A stretch of 64,000 nt of DNA from Segatella baroniae B14 (GTDB taxonomy: Bacteria > Bacteroidota > Bacteroidia > Bacteroidales > Bacteroidaceae), in assembly GCF_022024235.1 (NCBI RefSeq), contig NZ_CP091799.1, positions 591,001 through 655,000 of the forward strand. The letters run 5' to 3'. Below the pieces are notes generated by a model. It made no database searches. It was given only the letters and a program-made list of their open reading frames with translations, and was not told the origin of the DNA. Below, one piece after another: positions 63,887 to 64,000 of the stretch (positions are counted from its first letter, which is position 1; each line of letters opens with the position of its first letter). The position numbers and the translations under genes are program-made.

Positions 63887-63960
63887 GGGGGATTAGCTCA
63901 GCTGGCTAGAGCACCTGCTTTGCAAGCAGGGGGTCAACGGTTCGAATCCGTTATTCTCCA
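63887..63960 (+). tRNA. tRNA-Ala (anticodon TGC)
   Basis: 74 nt: acceptor GGGGGAT/ATTCTCC (two G-T pairs), anticodon loop TTTGCAA, T-arm AACGGTTCGAATCCGTT. Second spacer tRNA; 23S should follow beyond the window. Confidence 0.96.
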
Positions 63961-64000
63961 CTTCAGGTAATCCACTTTTAACAGAGTGAGATAAGCCAAT

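Overview
The window reads as a chromosomal segment of a Bacteroidales bacterium, most like Prevotella/Segatella. The sequence support is: promoters of the Bacteroidota type (a -7 box TAnnTTTG, often with TTTG about 19-20 bp upstream), few Shine-Dalgarno sites, lipoprotein and TonB-receptor types of this phylum (DUF4270, DUF4301, carboxypeptidase-regulatory-domain receptor), the short form of ProRS, and a 16S gene of the Bacteroidales type. No database search was possible; family names come from recognisable motifs.

Layout. 1-3.2 kb: end of the Na+-pumping NADH:quinone reductase operon (nqrC partial, nqrD, nqrE, nqrF). 3.7-4.1 kb: two near-identical tRNA-Cys genes, each with its own promoter. 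4.1-9.8 kb: small Cys-rich membrane protein, proS, OmpA-like lipoprotein, mtgA, pcrA, closed by a very long perfect inverted repeat. 9.9-13.8 kb: a 43-residue protein, DUF4270 lipoprotein, glycogen-synthase-like protein, panC-panD. 13.9-16.1 kb: methylmalonyl-CoA decarboxylase/acyl-CoA carboxylase subunits. 16.2-20.9 kb: TonB-dependent receptor and a long RelA/SpoT protein whose hydrolase HD motif is lost. 21.1-21.5 kb: a tiny independent transcription unit with a 36-residue peptide gene and a 9-codon ORF, both ending in Trp-Tyr-Asn. 21.5-26.2 kb: DUF4301 protein, GH25 muramidase, small acidic membrane protein, recQ.

26.2-39.2 kb is an accessory defence island between recQ and sstT. It opens with a 1.1 kb non-coding stretch full of direct and inverted repeats, then a tight five-gene cassette: 5-methylcytosine methyltransferase, probable restriction endonuclease, ParB-like protein, SNF2-type helicase and DUF3883 PD-(D/E)XK nuclease. 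Immediately after the last stop codon lies the C-terminal remnant of a type III restriction (Res) subunit, in the same frame. Convergent to it are a KAP-family membrane NTPase and a RloA/RloB (AbiL-like) ATPase-TOPRIM pair. The five-gene cassette is my best candidate for an undescribed or little-described system.

40-48.8 kb: sstT broken by a one-base shift in an A7 run, gyrA behind a promoter bracketed by an inverted repeat, a TPR protein, dnaB, an unknown protein and a small outer-membrane beta-barrel. 49-55.4 kb: leucine operon leuA-leuC-leuD-(citramalate/isopropylmalate synthase homologue)-leuB, preceded by a classical attenuator with an Ile/Leu/Val-rich leader peptide. 55.5-60.8 kb: TPR protein, duplicated tRNA-Arg(ACG), small membrane proteins, an orphan guanine-class purine riboswitch transcript with no recognisable target gene, an unknown protein, a cyclophilin-type isomerase, and a PrsW-family membrane protease. 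61-64 kb: a large imperfect hairpin element related to one in front of the defence island, then an rRNA operon (promoter, complete 16S, tRNA-Ile, tRNA-Ala); 23S lies outside.

Working together: Na+-linked respiration (Nqr) and possible Na+-linked or biotin-dependent methylmalonyl-CoA chemistry fit the succinate/propionate metabolism of this group; the leucine and pantothenate blocks show prototrophy for branched-chain amino acids and CoA precursors; the island shows stacked anti-phage systems with a history of insertion and decay.
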